This document shows positions 53,469 to 62,821 of a stretch of 64,000 nt of DNA, in pieces. The translations under genes and the position numbers were made by a program. The notes beneath the pieces were generated by a model that searched no databases, had not been told where the DNA came from, and saw only the letters and a program-made list of their open reading frames with translations. Each line of letters begins with the position of its first letter. Position 1 is the stretch's first letter. This DNA is from Tenacibaculum piscium (GTDB lineage Bacteria; Bacteroidota; Bacteroidia; Flavobacteriales; Flavobacteriaceae): positions 1-64,000 of the forward strand of contig NZ_JAJGWT010000002.1 of NCBI RefSeq assembly GCF_021390715.1, given 5' to 3'.

Positions 53469-54194
53469 TTACTCTACATTAAAAGTAATTGGTAATGTAT
53501 ATCCTACTCTTACGGGTCTACCTCTTTGTTTACCTGGTTTCATTTTAGGTATCTTTTTAGCGACACGGATAGCTTCTTCTTTCAATCTTGGGTGAGGAGC
53601 TCTTGCATTTACACTGGTAACAGAACCATCTTTATCAATTTTAAATTGAACATAAATACGTTTTTTTCCTGGAGCTAATCCTAATTCGTTTGCTAATTCA
53701 GCAGCAAAATTACGTTGTACGTGTTTCTGTAATTTTTTATTTAAACACGCTTTTTTCTCTGCTTTCGATCCTGTACATCCTGGAAAAATTGGCACTTCTT
53801 CAATAATAGAAAAAGGTACATCTTCTACTACTTCTTCTTCTTCTACTACTTCTTCAATATCTTCCACTTCAACGGCTTCCGATTCATCTGTTTCTGTAGA
53901 TTCAATAACAGTTTCTTCTACTTCTTTTTCATCCTCTACAACTTCAATTTTATCTGGAGCTGGAGGTGGAGGGGTATTTTGTTTTGGCTTTGGAGGCTCT
54001 ACAATAAGAAGTTCTATCGTTTCTTCTTCAATTTCAGAGGCCATATTCGCTACTCCTAAATCTCCATACTCTTTATCGTATGTTTTATTTTCAATCGCAA
54101 CATATGTTACAAATAAAGCTAAAACCAAACCTAACTGCATAAACAGTTTACTATAATTCTCTAAGTTTGATTTTGGATTTTTCTTAATTTCCAT
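53469..54194 (-). CDS. Energy transducer TonB
   Basis: 241 aa. N-terminal cytoplasmic segment and one membrane anchor (FMQLGLVLALFVTYVAIE, about 18-35). A Pro-rich stretch (PPKPKQNTPPPPAPDK) and a long acidic part follow, then the TonB C-terminal domain (FPGCTGSKAEKKACLNKKLQKHVQRNF ... YVQFKIDKDGSVTSVNARAPHPRLKEEAIRVAKKIPKMKPGKQRGRPVRVGYTLPITF). It spans the periplasm to energise TonB-dependent receptors such as those at 8,116 and 37,927. Other copies surely exist elsewhere in the genome. Confidence 0.93.
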   Translation of the reverse strand: MEIKKNPKSNLENYSKLFMQLGLVLALFVTYVAIENKTYDKEYGDLGVANMASEIEEETIELLIVEPPKPKQNTPPPPAPDKIEVVEDEKEVEETVIESTETDESEAVEVEDIEEVVEEEEVVEDVPFSIIEEVPIFPGCTGSKAEKKACLNKKLQKHVQRNFAAELANELGLAPGKKRIYVQFKIDKDGSVTSVNARAPHPRLKEEAIRVAKKIPKMKPGKQRGRPVRVGYTLPITFNVE

Positions 54195-54266
54195 CCTAAA
54201 TGTTTTTTAATAGTTCGCTAATTTAATTAATTTATTTCAACTTTTACAAGCTAATTCTTTAAATAG

Positions 54267-54644
54267 TTACATTTTCCTAAAAAAAAGAAAGTACGTAATA
54301 TAAGCTATTAAAATACCCGTCGTATTTGCTACAATATCTAAAACTTCTCCTGAACGATAGGAAGTTATTGTACTTTGAAGCCCTTCAATAATTATGCCGT
54401 AAAACAGACAACACAAAACAATTATAAATTTATTTATTTTTGTTTTATGAAAAGCCAATAACCAGGCAAAAGACAACACGAAATAAGCAATTGCATGCTC
54501 ATATTTATCGATATGATTTATTTTAATTGGTGGTCGACTCTCAATCTTAATTAAACTAAGAATAGCAATACTAATGCTAATCAGTATTGCTATTGTTGTT
54601 GTTGTTAAATTATGCTTTAATAAGCGCTTGATATTCTTCAGCAC
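54267..54644 (-). CDS. VanZ family membrane protein
   Basis: 125 aa, four hydrophobic segments ([64 protein letters not shown]). The VanZ signature is [10 protein letters not shown] and [30 protein letters not shown]. The start GTG at 54,644 overlaps the end of gcvH by 35 bp. Function of the family is unclear outside teicoplanin resistance. The gcvH-vanZ-tonB run on one strand is common in the phylum. Confidence 0.88.
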   Translation of the reverse strand: MLKNIKRLLKHNLTTTTIAILISISIAILSLIKIESRPPIKINHIDKYEHAIAYFVLSFAWLLAFHKTKINKFIIVLCCLFYGIIIEGLQSTITSYRSGEVLDIVANTTGILIAYITYFLFFRKM

Positions 54645-54990
54645 TTAATAAATCTTGAGTTTGTGAATCGTCTGATAATTTAATTTTTATCATCCAACCT
54701 TCTCCGTATGGATCTGAGTTTACTAATTCTGGTTCATCTTCTAACTTTTCGTTAAATTCAATTACCTCTCCTGATAACGGCATAAAAAGATCCGATACTG
54801 TTTTTACTGCTTCTACTGAACCAAAAACTTCTTCAATATCTAAAGAATCATCTAAGGTATCAACATCTACATAAACGATATCTCCTAATTCACCTTGTGC
54901 AAAATCGGTAATTCCAATTGTAGCTACTCCTTGTTCAACTTTAACCCATTCGTGGTCTTTCGTAAATTTTAATTCTGCTGGAATGTTCAT
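54610..54990 (-). CDS. gcvH: Glycine cleavage system H protein
   Basis: 126 aa, normal length. The lipoyl-lysine site is [53 protein letters not shown] and the C-terminal [11 protein letters not shown] complete the family pattern. Carries the aminomethyl group between P-, T- and L-proteins. Lies 49 bp downstream of sprA. Confidence 0.96.
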   Translation of the reverse strand: MNIPAELKFTKDHEWVKVEQGVATIGITDFAQGELGDIVYVDVDTLDDSLDIEEVFGSVEAVKTVSDLFMPLSGEVIEFNEKLEDEPELVNSDPYGEGWMIKIKLSDDSQTQDLLSAEEYQALIKA

Positions 54991-55038
54991 TGTAATTGTG
55001 TATTATTTTTATGATGTTTGTTTATTATTAATTTTCAG

Positions 55039-58000
55039 TTAGTTTCCTAAGTTGTATATAATGCTGACTCCTGCATTAATAGATTGCCTTGGAAACGTTG
55101 TTGACACCGCGTATTTAAACGTTTGGTGATTGTAATAAATAGACGCTGTTAAACTACTACTTAAATTGTAATCTGCAATAAATTTTAGTCCAAATAATTT
55201 CTCACCTCCTGTTATCTGACTATTTTCTTTATCAACGCTTCGTATTAAGGTCAAATTATCTCTCAAAGAGATGTCTGTTCTCAGGTTGATATCTCCTTTA
55301 ATCGTTTGTTTTTTCCCTGTAAATCGCGTTACAAATTTAACATCTTTTATTTTATATCCAAAACCGATAATATATTGTGTTCCAGTAATATCGGTTAGTG
55401 TATTGTTATTAAAGTTCAATGTTAAGCTTCTATCGGTTCTTATTTCTCCTTTAAAAGAGAAATCGTTTTTCATTTTCAGGGCTACTTTTATTAGGGGTGA
55501 AAACTCATCGATTAAAGTTGCTGACGAAAGTAATAGTTCTGGTTGATAATTACCAGAATTATTTACGTTTGTTGGGTTATTTTTATCGTACTGTAAGTTA
55601 TTGGTATAATTACCAATAGTATACGATGATTGATAGCCATGTGAAACGGTGAAGGCATCAAATGTTTTTTTAAACCATTTATATTTCATCAATCCATTAA
55701 ATCGAAGTGTCCAGTTTGGGATTGGAATATTTTTAAATACTTTGGTACTTACATTGTTGGCATTATTTCCTGAATATGCCGAAATAAATGCGGGTAACAT
55801 GGTTTGTTGTCCGGTAATTTTGTATCCTTTTCCTGTTGCATCGTTTGGCAATCCTGATTTTTTTGATAATCGGTTTGCGATAATACTTCTATTTTCTAGG
55901 AAGGTGTTGTATAATTTTTCACCATCGGCAAATACGGTTCCTAGCATAAAATGGCTTGTGCTATAATTTCCTGTTTCGAAGGCTTTTATTTTTGGATCTT
56001 GTTCAAACCCTCCTTTTCCGTTAGCGATTACGTCTAATTGCTGATTTAAATTACTGGTTTTAATATTGTTTGCTTTTAGGTCGATACTTACATATTTAAA
56101 TGGTTTTACCGATACGGTATAGGCTAATTTTTTATAGCTTGTTTTGCTATAATTTTTACTATAGTAAGGTTGATTTTCATCAGTTTGACTAGTTCTTGTA
56201 ACTAGCCAATTATTTTCGATGGCTTTATGTAAGATATCGGTTTGACTTCCAAAAACGAATCCTAGCGATGGAGCATTTCCACCCTGATAATTATTTCTTC
56301 CTAAAAATCCTACGGAAGGTTTGTATCCTTGTAATAGGGTTCCGTTATTTTGGGCGTAGGTGATTTTGGCTCTTTTAACGGCTGTTAGTACATCGTACAT
56401 TCCTTTGAATATTTTTTGTCCAAAAGAGGCATTTTTTTTGAGTTTAATTTTTGATGAATTATTTGCTAGATTATTGGCAGGATTATTTTTATTTTTTTTG
56501 GTTAATAATTCTTTTAGTTTGATATTTTTATAGAAGCGACCAAAATCGATATTAGCGTTAACATTATGAGTATTGGCATTTTGAATCATATTACCGACAA
56601 CGTCTTCATATTTTATGGTGGTTCCATTTTTCAAGTTAAGGGAACTTTGCGAACTTGATTTCCAGTCGAAATCTGCGGTATATCCGTAATCTGCGGATAT
56701 AAAGTTCAGATATGGTATTTTATCGATAGGTAATTTATAGGTTGCATTTAATTTCTGATGATAATTATCGGGTCTTCCCACGGTAAAGAACTTGTCATAT
56801 ATTTCGAGATTTTCATCATTTCCGAAGCTATCATAAATATAGTTATTGGTTGCATTAAAGTTTAGCTGGAGTGATTTAGTCAGGTCAAAACCGATGGTGT
56901 AATCCCAATTAAACAGGAATCTACGTTGAATTAGCGCATTTTGTTCTACGGGCAAATCGATTAAATTTCTTGATTTTTGAGAGCTATAACTTCTATTAAT
57001 TCTTGAATTCAGTGCGATTGTTTTGGGCATAGGATTGAAGTTAATATCTTTAAGAAGTTGTAGGTATTTATTATTAAATAGGTTTGATTTTTTAAAGGGT
57101 TCGATACTGAATGGTTGAAAATTAAATTGATAGCTTGCTCCTGCCATTACGTTTTTATTTTCAAATTTTTCAATATTATAATCTCGATGTAATTCTTCGT
57201 TATGTGCGTAGGATACGGATAGATTTTCTACGTCATAGAATTTCGGTTTTTGGGTACTTTTGGGGTTTTTATTTTTTTTAACGTTGATAAAGCTGATACT
57301 TTTTCTACGGGTATAATCTTGCGAATTTTTACTATTTGGATTTTTATCTAATGCTTCTTTGAGTTCAATATCTTGAAATTGCGGGTCGTATTTTGGGTCT
57401 CTAAATTCTTCGCCATAGCTATAACTCATCGGTACTTGCATGTTCCATTTTGGAGGCATCATTTTACCTACTTGAATATTTGTAGCGACACTATATTGTT
57501 TGGTTTCTTCGATGCTTCGTTGTTGTACTCGATCTTCAATGCTTCCAAAACCGATGGTTGACATACTTCCTGCTAACGACACGTCCATCACATCGGCAAG
57601 ATTCGCATCGGCATTCACTACGGTTGCCCATCCGCCTTTGTTATCAAAACCTACGACTCTTAATTCATTGAACCAAACTTCGGCTGTTTTCATTGAATTT
57701 GACGTATTTTTCATTCCTAACATTACGGTTCTTATTTGTGCTAATGTTGGATTTCCTTTAACAGATATTTTTAAGCCGTTGCTGGTTGTTAATGAAAAAA
57801 CATCTCCTACTGAAGGTCTTTCAAGCTTTAGGTTTGCTAATTCTTTCAAGGAGATTTCCAAATTATTTTCAGCAAGCCAAACATCTTCAGAAGTAGCGTT
57901 ACTGGTTGATAATTTCAATGATTTTTCAATTTCGTAATAGTTGTCATTTAAATCGGTTCCTAAACGGATAACAGCGACCATATCATCATTTTGCGTATTG

Positions 58001-61000
58001 CTTTGCAAAGGAGCTTCGGCGTGTAAAAACATGCGTAATTTTTTATATCGACGCATATCGATACTGATATTTTTGTACATCATTCGAGTTTCATCGGCTG
58101 GTAAATCGGTAACTTTTAGGGTTACGGATTGTTCATTTTGACGTTGAATTCTGTTTGTTCCTTGTAATTCTTCTCGATAAATTCCTGGAGGTAATTTGTA
58201 TCGTTTCTCATTTTGTTCGATACTCACTACGCCTACTTCGAATTTATTTAAAGCTGTTGGTTTGAGATTAACAGGCACGCCATTTTCAGGAAATGTTTTG
58301 GTATATCTACGCCAATCGCCACGTACTAATTCTAGTTCTGCGAATCGTAAAACTACGGGCATTTTAAATTTTGTCAAAAACATTCTGATAAATCGGATAC
58401 TATTAAAATCGGAGATTCCGTTAATTTTTTGAGCCTCTGTAACATTTCTAACAGGGATTCTAAATTGATACCAAGTCGTACTTCTTCGGGTTCCGTTTGC
58501 TAGTGTAATGGGTTCATTTTTGATATCAATAATATTATTTTGACCTTTTAATAAATCGCTTTTATTTAAAGAAACTTGATATTCAAAGTAACTATTTACA
58601 GGATTCATGGTTTGGTCTTTGTTGATATCTTCGGTATCTGGATATGCGGTTGCTGAGGTTGGGTATGCTTCTCCCGATTGGCTTGCTGTTGGCGAATTTC
58701 CTTGCGTTCCGTTAAAGTTTTTATATCTTGATAACACTGATGGATTTGAGCTTTCGATAGCGCCTCCTCTAAAATAGTGAAAGTTATCTCCCGCAGGGTC
58801 ATCGAGTGATGCAAAGGCGGGAAATTTATTTTTTTCTTCTTCATCTGATAAACCATCGAGTCCAATATCTTGATATTCTCGAGCTTCATTACTATTATCA
58901 AAGGCGTATAATATTGATGGATTTAAGGGAATATCTCCCCAAATAGTTTCGGTAATATTTGCGCCAATTTGTCCTGAATTTATTTTTTTTCCATCGGAAG
59001 GTAGTCCGTTTTCGTATTGTTTTCGTCCATCTTTTAAAATATCTTCGGAAACGTTTCCAAGGTTGATAAACAATTTTCCAACCTGATTACCAAGTGCTTG
59101 CGGATTTACTCCTGTTGGCAAACCTTCTGCTTGAGTGATCGAATAATTTTCATACGGATCCATCAACCAAAACTGAATATATTCTACGTTTGCTTGTTCG
59201 AAATTATTGGTGGTTAGCGGTCGCATAATTCCTCCCCATCGTTCTTGTGACGTTTCTGAATTTTCGTTATAATTATACGGACCTCTTTCAGTTGGATAAT
59301 AGGCTAAATCTAAGGTTCTGATTAAATTTTGTTGGGTAATATCGAGGTCGGTATTTGGGAATAATTCATTGTATCGAATTTGACGCACTTCATTTCTCGA
59401 CAATTCATTTTGGTCGATATTACTTGGTTTATTGCTTCCTCCATAAAAAAGCTGATCGACATTATACCAAGCGATTTTTCCTCTTTTATAATTATAGGAT
59501 AAATCTCCTGAACCGCCATTTAATCCTTGAGATTCGGGTGTACTTGCTAGAAACCATTGTTGCGGACTTCCTAAATTAATCGGAATTTGTGAGGCTTCAA
59601 AATCATCTAAATAAGAAGTTGCCGTTCCATCAACATTAATACCGCTTGGCGAACCAGGAATTAAATATGCCATATCGGCTCTAACGGAAACATTTGAAGG
59701 TACATCGGTTTCTACAAAGGGTAATTTGTTGGCTAATTTTGTTAGAAAAGGCACTTCAGATGCGTATGCTAAATTCAGTCCTAACATAGTATTGTTAATG
59801 GGTTCGCCTCCAAAATTCACTTTTGGTGTGATTGGTTTTTCACTCACATTTAAATACGTTCCTCCAAGGCTAAATTTTTCAGAGAATTGGTGCGTTACAT
59901 CAACTCCGATAAATGTTTTTCGTTGTTGGCTAAATAAGTTGTTACTTTCAGTGGTGGCGTTGATAGGAATTCCTGAAGCTTCCAATCCTGGATCTAAAAT
60001 TTGAACACGTCCTAATTGATAATCCACCACATAATCTACGCCTTCTACCAATTGTCTTCCGCCAGCGGTTACGGTTACTGAACCTCTAGGAATATTGAAT
60101 CCTCCTAAAGAAATTCCGCTAGTTGTTTTAGCTTTGAAGTATCCTTTTAAAAAGAATTTATCTTTATTTTGATATTCATTTTTAGCTTGAATTTTGGTCG
60201 TTAAATAGAGTTCTTCGAACAGGTATTTTTCTTGATCACTAGTTGTGGTAAGTACTTGTTTTAAGTCATTTCCAAAAGGTTCTGGTTCTGGAAAAATAAC
60301 GTATCCTTTTTGTGAATTTACGGTAATTCCGTCTATATAGTCAAAAAAACCATCACCATTTGGCACTGCATATTCACTTTGATCTAATTTATCTAAATTA
60401 AAAATACGCAATAAAGGTTTTTTGGTAATACCTGATGTCGTTGCTTTTTGCAGGGTATTTTGTAGCGTTCCTGTTTGGTCATCACGATATAATAATTCAA
60501 AACGAAAACCATCACGTTCAAGTGGCGATGCTCCTAAGGCATAAATATTTTTCATCATTAATTTCCATGTCGGAAAGGCTTCTCCTAAAAACCCAGGAGC
60601 GCTAGTATTTGGACGAATGGTATTTAAAGTTTCGCTACGTAATAATTTTACGACTAAATTTGCAGGCGCTACAACACCATCGTTTGAAAACTCTCCTACT
60701 TTAAAAACGGTTTCTCCGTTAGAGGCTCCAACCACAGTATATTCGTAGGAAACAGCTAATACTTCGCCATCATTTAAGCGTCTATTTAAAGAGATAAATC
60801 CTAATTGGTTATCTATTTTAAATTCGTTTGGTTGTAGTTTTCGAGCATTTTGTAAATAGGAATAATTAACGCCTTGTTTGGCAGGGATTCCGATATTTTT
60901 AATGGCAGTATCTACTGTTGCAACATCTCTAATTGCACCATTTTCGGTTAATAATTGACTTAAATTATTAACATTATTGTAAGGAATTATTTTTAAATTA

Positions 61001-62175
61001 ACGGAAGCAGTTGTTAGTGCATTGCTTACGGAATTTTGATTTACTTTATTTTCAAAATTTGATTCTCCTAAATCGGCAAGTGCTACAATGCTTCGATAAT
61101 CGGTTACATTTTGTGCTGTGTTGGTTACCCAAACCTCAACTCTTGTAATATTTATTGGACTATTTATCAGCGGATAATTTGCCAATGCTTGGGTATAATT
61201 TTCTCTAAAATAATGTCCTAAGAAAAAATGACGATCGTTATCATAATCAGAGGCTCTTAATTCAAATTGTTCAATGGTAGCACCACCTTCTGCAACGACG
61301 GTTTTAGATTGTGAATTTTGTTGAGAAAAAGCGGCTGTTATGTGTGTTTTACCAAATTGCAGTGCTGTTTTGACTCCAAATAAGGCTTGTGCGCCGTTAA
61401 TTAGCGAATTTTTAATAGGCATGCTAATATTTCCAGCTTCAATATTTTGGATAATATCGTCTTCAGTTGGCGTATATTCTAGTTTGATGATATTTTGAAA
61501 ATCAAAAGTTGATTGTGTATCGTAATTTGCGGTTACCTTCAAGCGTGTTCCGATTTTTGCTTGTAGACTTGTGCTTATTTGTTGGTCAAAATCGAAGGTA
61601 AAATTACTTTGATTTTCTATGGATATTGAAGGGTTTTCATTTTTCTGATAAACGCCTCCTAATTTGATATTTACCTGTCCTGTAGGGTTTACATCTACGG
61701 TATTTCCACCAAAAACAGATTCAAAAAACTTAGAATTTACATAATATTTAGGTAATAAATTTTTCTGAGCTTTTTTGTTGCCTTTTTTTCTTGAATTGGT
61801 GGCATCAATTTTTTCTTTAAAATATTCTTTCATATCGTTTTTCAGGCGATATTTTTTATATTCATTTGGGGTCATAAAAATTGGTGTTCCAATTTGATAA
61901 TTCCCAATTTTTTCGACCAACATAAATTTATTAGTTACGTTATCGTAGGTAACTTTTTTTTCTGTTGGATTGTTTAAAAAAAGACTTCCATTTTGATGGT
62001 TCTTAAAACCATATTTCAAAGGAATAATAGTATCTTTTGGTATCTCTTTTAGTATCTTTTTTGAAGTATTTTTCAGGTTATTTTTTGCATTATTTCCTGT
62101 GTTTTGCGAAAACGAAACAACACTTATCAGTAAGATAAGTGTTGTTAAGAATATATTGATAACTGTTTTTTTCAA
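55039..62175 (-). CDS. sprA: Cell-surface protein SprA, type IX secretion translocon
   Basis: 2,378 aa, a typical SprA length (about 2,400). Start codon TTG at 62,175, seven nt after the ruvA stop. Signal peptide near 1-23 (INIFLTTLILLISVVSFSQ). The body shows SprA hallmarks: GQVNIKLGGVYQKNENP, QASLKAKIGTRLKVTANYDTQ-like strands, repeated two-domain blocks, and the C-terminal outer-membrane barrel part (SINAGVSIIYNLGN end). SprA forms the giant outer-membrane channel of the type IX secretion system and is needed for gliding in gliding members. Gene order ruvA-sprA-gcvH is conserved in flavobacteria. Confidence 0.96.
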   Translation of the reverse strand: MKKTVINIFLTTLILLISVVSFSQNTGNNAKNNLKNTSKKILKEIPKDTIIPLKYGFKNHQNGSLFLNNPTEKKVTYDNVTNKFMLVEKIGNYQIGTPIFMTPNEYKKYRLKNDMKEYFKEKIDATNSRKKGNKKAQKNLLPKYYVNSKFFESVFGGNTVDVNPTGQVNIKLGGVYQKNENPSISIENQSNFTFDFDQQISTSLQAKIGTRLKVTANYDTQSTFDFQNIIKLEYTPTEDDIIQNIEAGNISMPIKNSLINGAQALFGVKTALQFGKTHITAAFSQQNSQSKTVVAEGGATIEQFELRASDYDNDRHFFLGHYFRENYTQALANYPLINSPINITRVEVWVTNTAQNVTDYRSIVALADLGESNFENKVNQNSVSNALTTASVNLKIIPYNNVNNLSQLLTENGAIRDVATVDTAIKNIGIPAKQGVNYSYLQNARKLQPNEFKIDNQLGFISLNRRLNDGEVLAVSYEYTVVGASNGETVFKVGEFSNDGVVAPANLVVKLLRSETLNTIRPNTSAPGFLGEAFPTWKLMMKNIYALGASPLERDGFRFELLYRDDQTGTLQNTLQKATTSGITKKPLLRIFNLDKLDQSEYAVPNGDGFFDYIDGITVNSQKGYVIFPEPEPFGNDLKQVLTTTSDQEKYLFEELYLTTKIQAKNEYQNKDKFFLKGYFKAKTTSGISLGGFNIPRGSVTVTAGGRQLVEGVDYVVDYQLGRVQILDPGLEASGIPINATTESNNLFSQQRKTFIGVDVTHQFSEKFSLGGTYLNVSEKPITPKVNFGGEPINNTMLGLNLAYASEVPFLTKLANKLPFVETDVPSNVSVRADMAYLIPGSPSGINVDGTATSYLDDFEASQIPINLGSPQQWFLASTPESQGLNGGSGDLSYNYKRGKIAWYNVDQLFYGGSNKPSNIDQNELSRNEVRQIRYNELFPNTDLDITQQNLIRTLDLAYYPTERGPYNYNENSETSQERWGGIMRPLTTNNFEQANVEYIQFWLMDPYENYSITQAEGLPTGVNPQALGNQVGKLFINLGNVSEDILKDGRKQYENGLPSDGKKINSGQIGANITETIWGDIPLNPSILYAFDNSNEAREYQDIGLDGLSDEEEKNKFPAFASLDDPAGDNFHYFRGGAIESSNPSVLSRYKNFNGTQGNSPTASQSGEAYPTSATAYPDTEDINKDQTMNPVNSYFEYQVSLNKSDLLKGQNNIIDIKNEPITLANGTRRSTTWYQFRIPVRNVTEAQKINGISDFNSIRFIRMFLTKFKMPVVLRFAELELVRGDWRRYTKTFPENGVPVNLKPTALNKFEVGVVSIEQNEKRYKLPPGIYREELQGTNRIQRQNEQSVTLKVTDLPADETRMMYKNISIDMRRYKKLRMFLHAEAPLQSNTQNDDMVAVIRLGTDLNDNYYEIEKSLKLSTSNATSEDVWLAENNLEISLKELANLKLERPSVGDVFSLTTSNGLKISVKGNPTLAQIRTVMLGMKNTSNSMKTAEVWFNELRVVGFDNKGGWATVVNADANLADVMDVSLAGSMSTIGFGSIEDRVQQRSIEETKQYSVATNIQVGKMMPPKWNMQVPMSYSYGEEFRDPKYDPQFQDIELKEALDKNPNSKNSQDYTRRKSISFINVKKNKNPKSTQKPKFYDVENLSVSYAHNEELHRDYNIEKFENKNVMAGASYQFNFQPFSIEPFKKSNLFNNKYLQLLKDINFNPMPKTIALNSRINRSYSSQKSRNLIDLPVEQNALIQRRFLFNWDYTIGFDLTKSLQLNFNATNNYIYDSFGNDENLEIYDKFFTVGRPDNYHQKLNATYKLPIDKIPYLNFISADYGYTADFDWKSSSQSSLNLKNGTTIKYEDVVGNMIQNANTHNVNANIDFGRFYKNIKLKELLTKKNKNNPANNLANNSSKIKLKKNASFGQKIFKGMYDVLTAVKRAKITYAQNNGTLLQGYKPSVGFLGRNNYQGGNAPSLGFVFGSQTDILHKAIENNWLVTRTSQTDENQPYYSKNYSKTSYKKLAYTVSVKPFKYVSIDLKANNIKTSNLNQQLDVIANGKGGFEQDPKIKAFETGNYSTSHFMLGTVFADGEKLYNTFLENRSIIANRLSKKSGLPNDATGKGYKITGQQTMLPAFISAYSGNNANNVSTKVFKNIPIPNWTLRFNGLMKYKWFKKTFDAFTVSHGYQSSYTIGNYTNNLQYDKNNPTNVNNSGNYQPELLLSSATLIDEFSPLIKVALKMKNDFSFKGEIRTDRSLTLNFNNNTLTDITGTQYIIGFGYKIKDVKFVTRFTGKKQTIKGDINLRTDISLRDNLTLIRSVDKENSQITGGEKLFGLKFIADYNLSSSLTASIYYNHQTFKYAVSTTFPRQSINAGVSIIYNLGN

Positions 62176-62181
62176 GCTGTT

Positions 62182-62763
62182 TTATAAATTTTTCAACGCC
62201 TGTTTTATTAGTGTTTCAACACTAGCGTCAGGTGTTTCTTTTAGTATATTTCCAAGAACTCTGTCTGCTTGTTTTGGTAAAAAGCCAAGTACTTGTAAAG
62301 CAGATAACGCTTCTTCTTTATTTGTATTGTTTTGGGTGATTGAAACTTCGTCTAAATCAAAGATTTTCACTATTTTATCTTTTAAATCGACAATAACGCG
62401 TTGTGCAGTTTTCACGCCAATTCCTTTAACAGCTTGTATTGCTTTCACATTTTCTGAAGCGATGGCTTGTTGTATTTCTTCGGATGTCATCGATGACAAC
62501 ATCGTTCTCGCAATACTTGGTCCTACGCCAGATACGGAGGTTAGCAATCTAAAAATCTCTCGTTCTACTTTATTGAAAAACCCATATAACGTGTGTGCAT
62601 CATCCCGAATTGATAAATGCGTATATAAAAGTACGTTTTCATCGGCAGGTAATAAGGAATAGGTATGTAAAGAAATATGCAATAAATATCCTACGCCATT
62701 ACAATCGATGACTACATGCGTAGGGCTTTTTTCTACGAGTTTTCCTTTTAGTTGTGTTATCAT
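62182..62763 (-). CDS. ruvA: Holliday junction DNA helicase subunit RuvA
   Basis: 193 aa. N-terminal OB fold (MITQLKGKLVEKSPTHVVIDCNGVGYLLHIS), two helix-hairpin-helix units (VSGVGPSIARTMLSSM, VKGIGVKTAQRVIVDLKDKI) and the C-terminal RuvB-binding domain (EALSALQVLGFLPKQADRVLGNILK). It binds Holliday junctions and loads RuvB. Precedes sprA and follows the malic enzyme gene by 58 bp on the same strand. Confidence 0.97.
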   Translation of the reverse strand: MITQLKGKLVEKSPTHVVIDCNGVGYLLHISLHTYSLLPADENVLLYTHLSIRDDAHTLYGFFNKVEREIFRLLTSVSGVGPSIARTMLSSMTSEEIQQAIASENVKAIQAVKGIGVKTAQRVIVDLKDKIVKIFDLDEVSITQNNTNKEEALSALQVLGFLPKQADRVLGNILKETPDASVETLIKQALKNL

Positions 62764-62821
62764 TTACTTGATTTTCAAGGGTTCTAAAATAAACAAAAAT
62801 TTATATTAATTTTTAAATTAT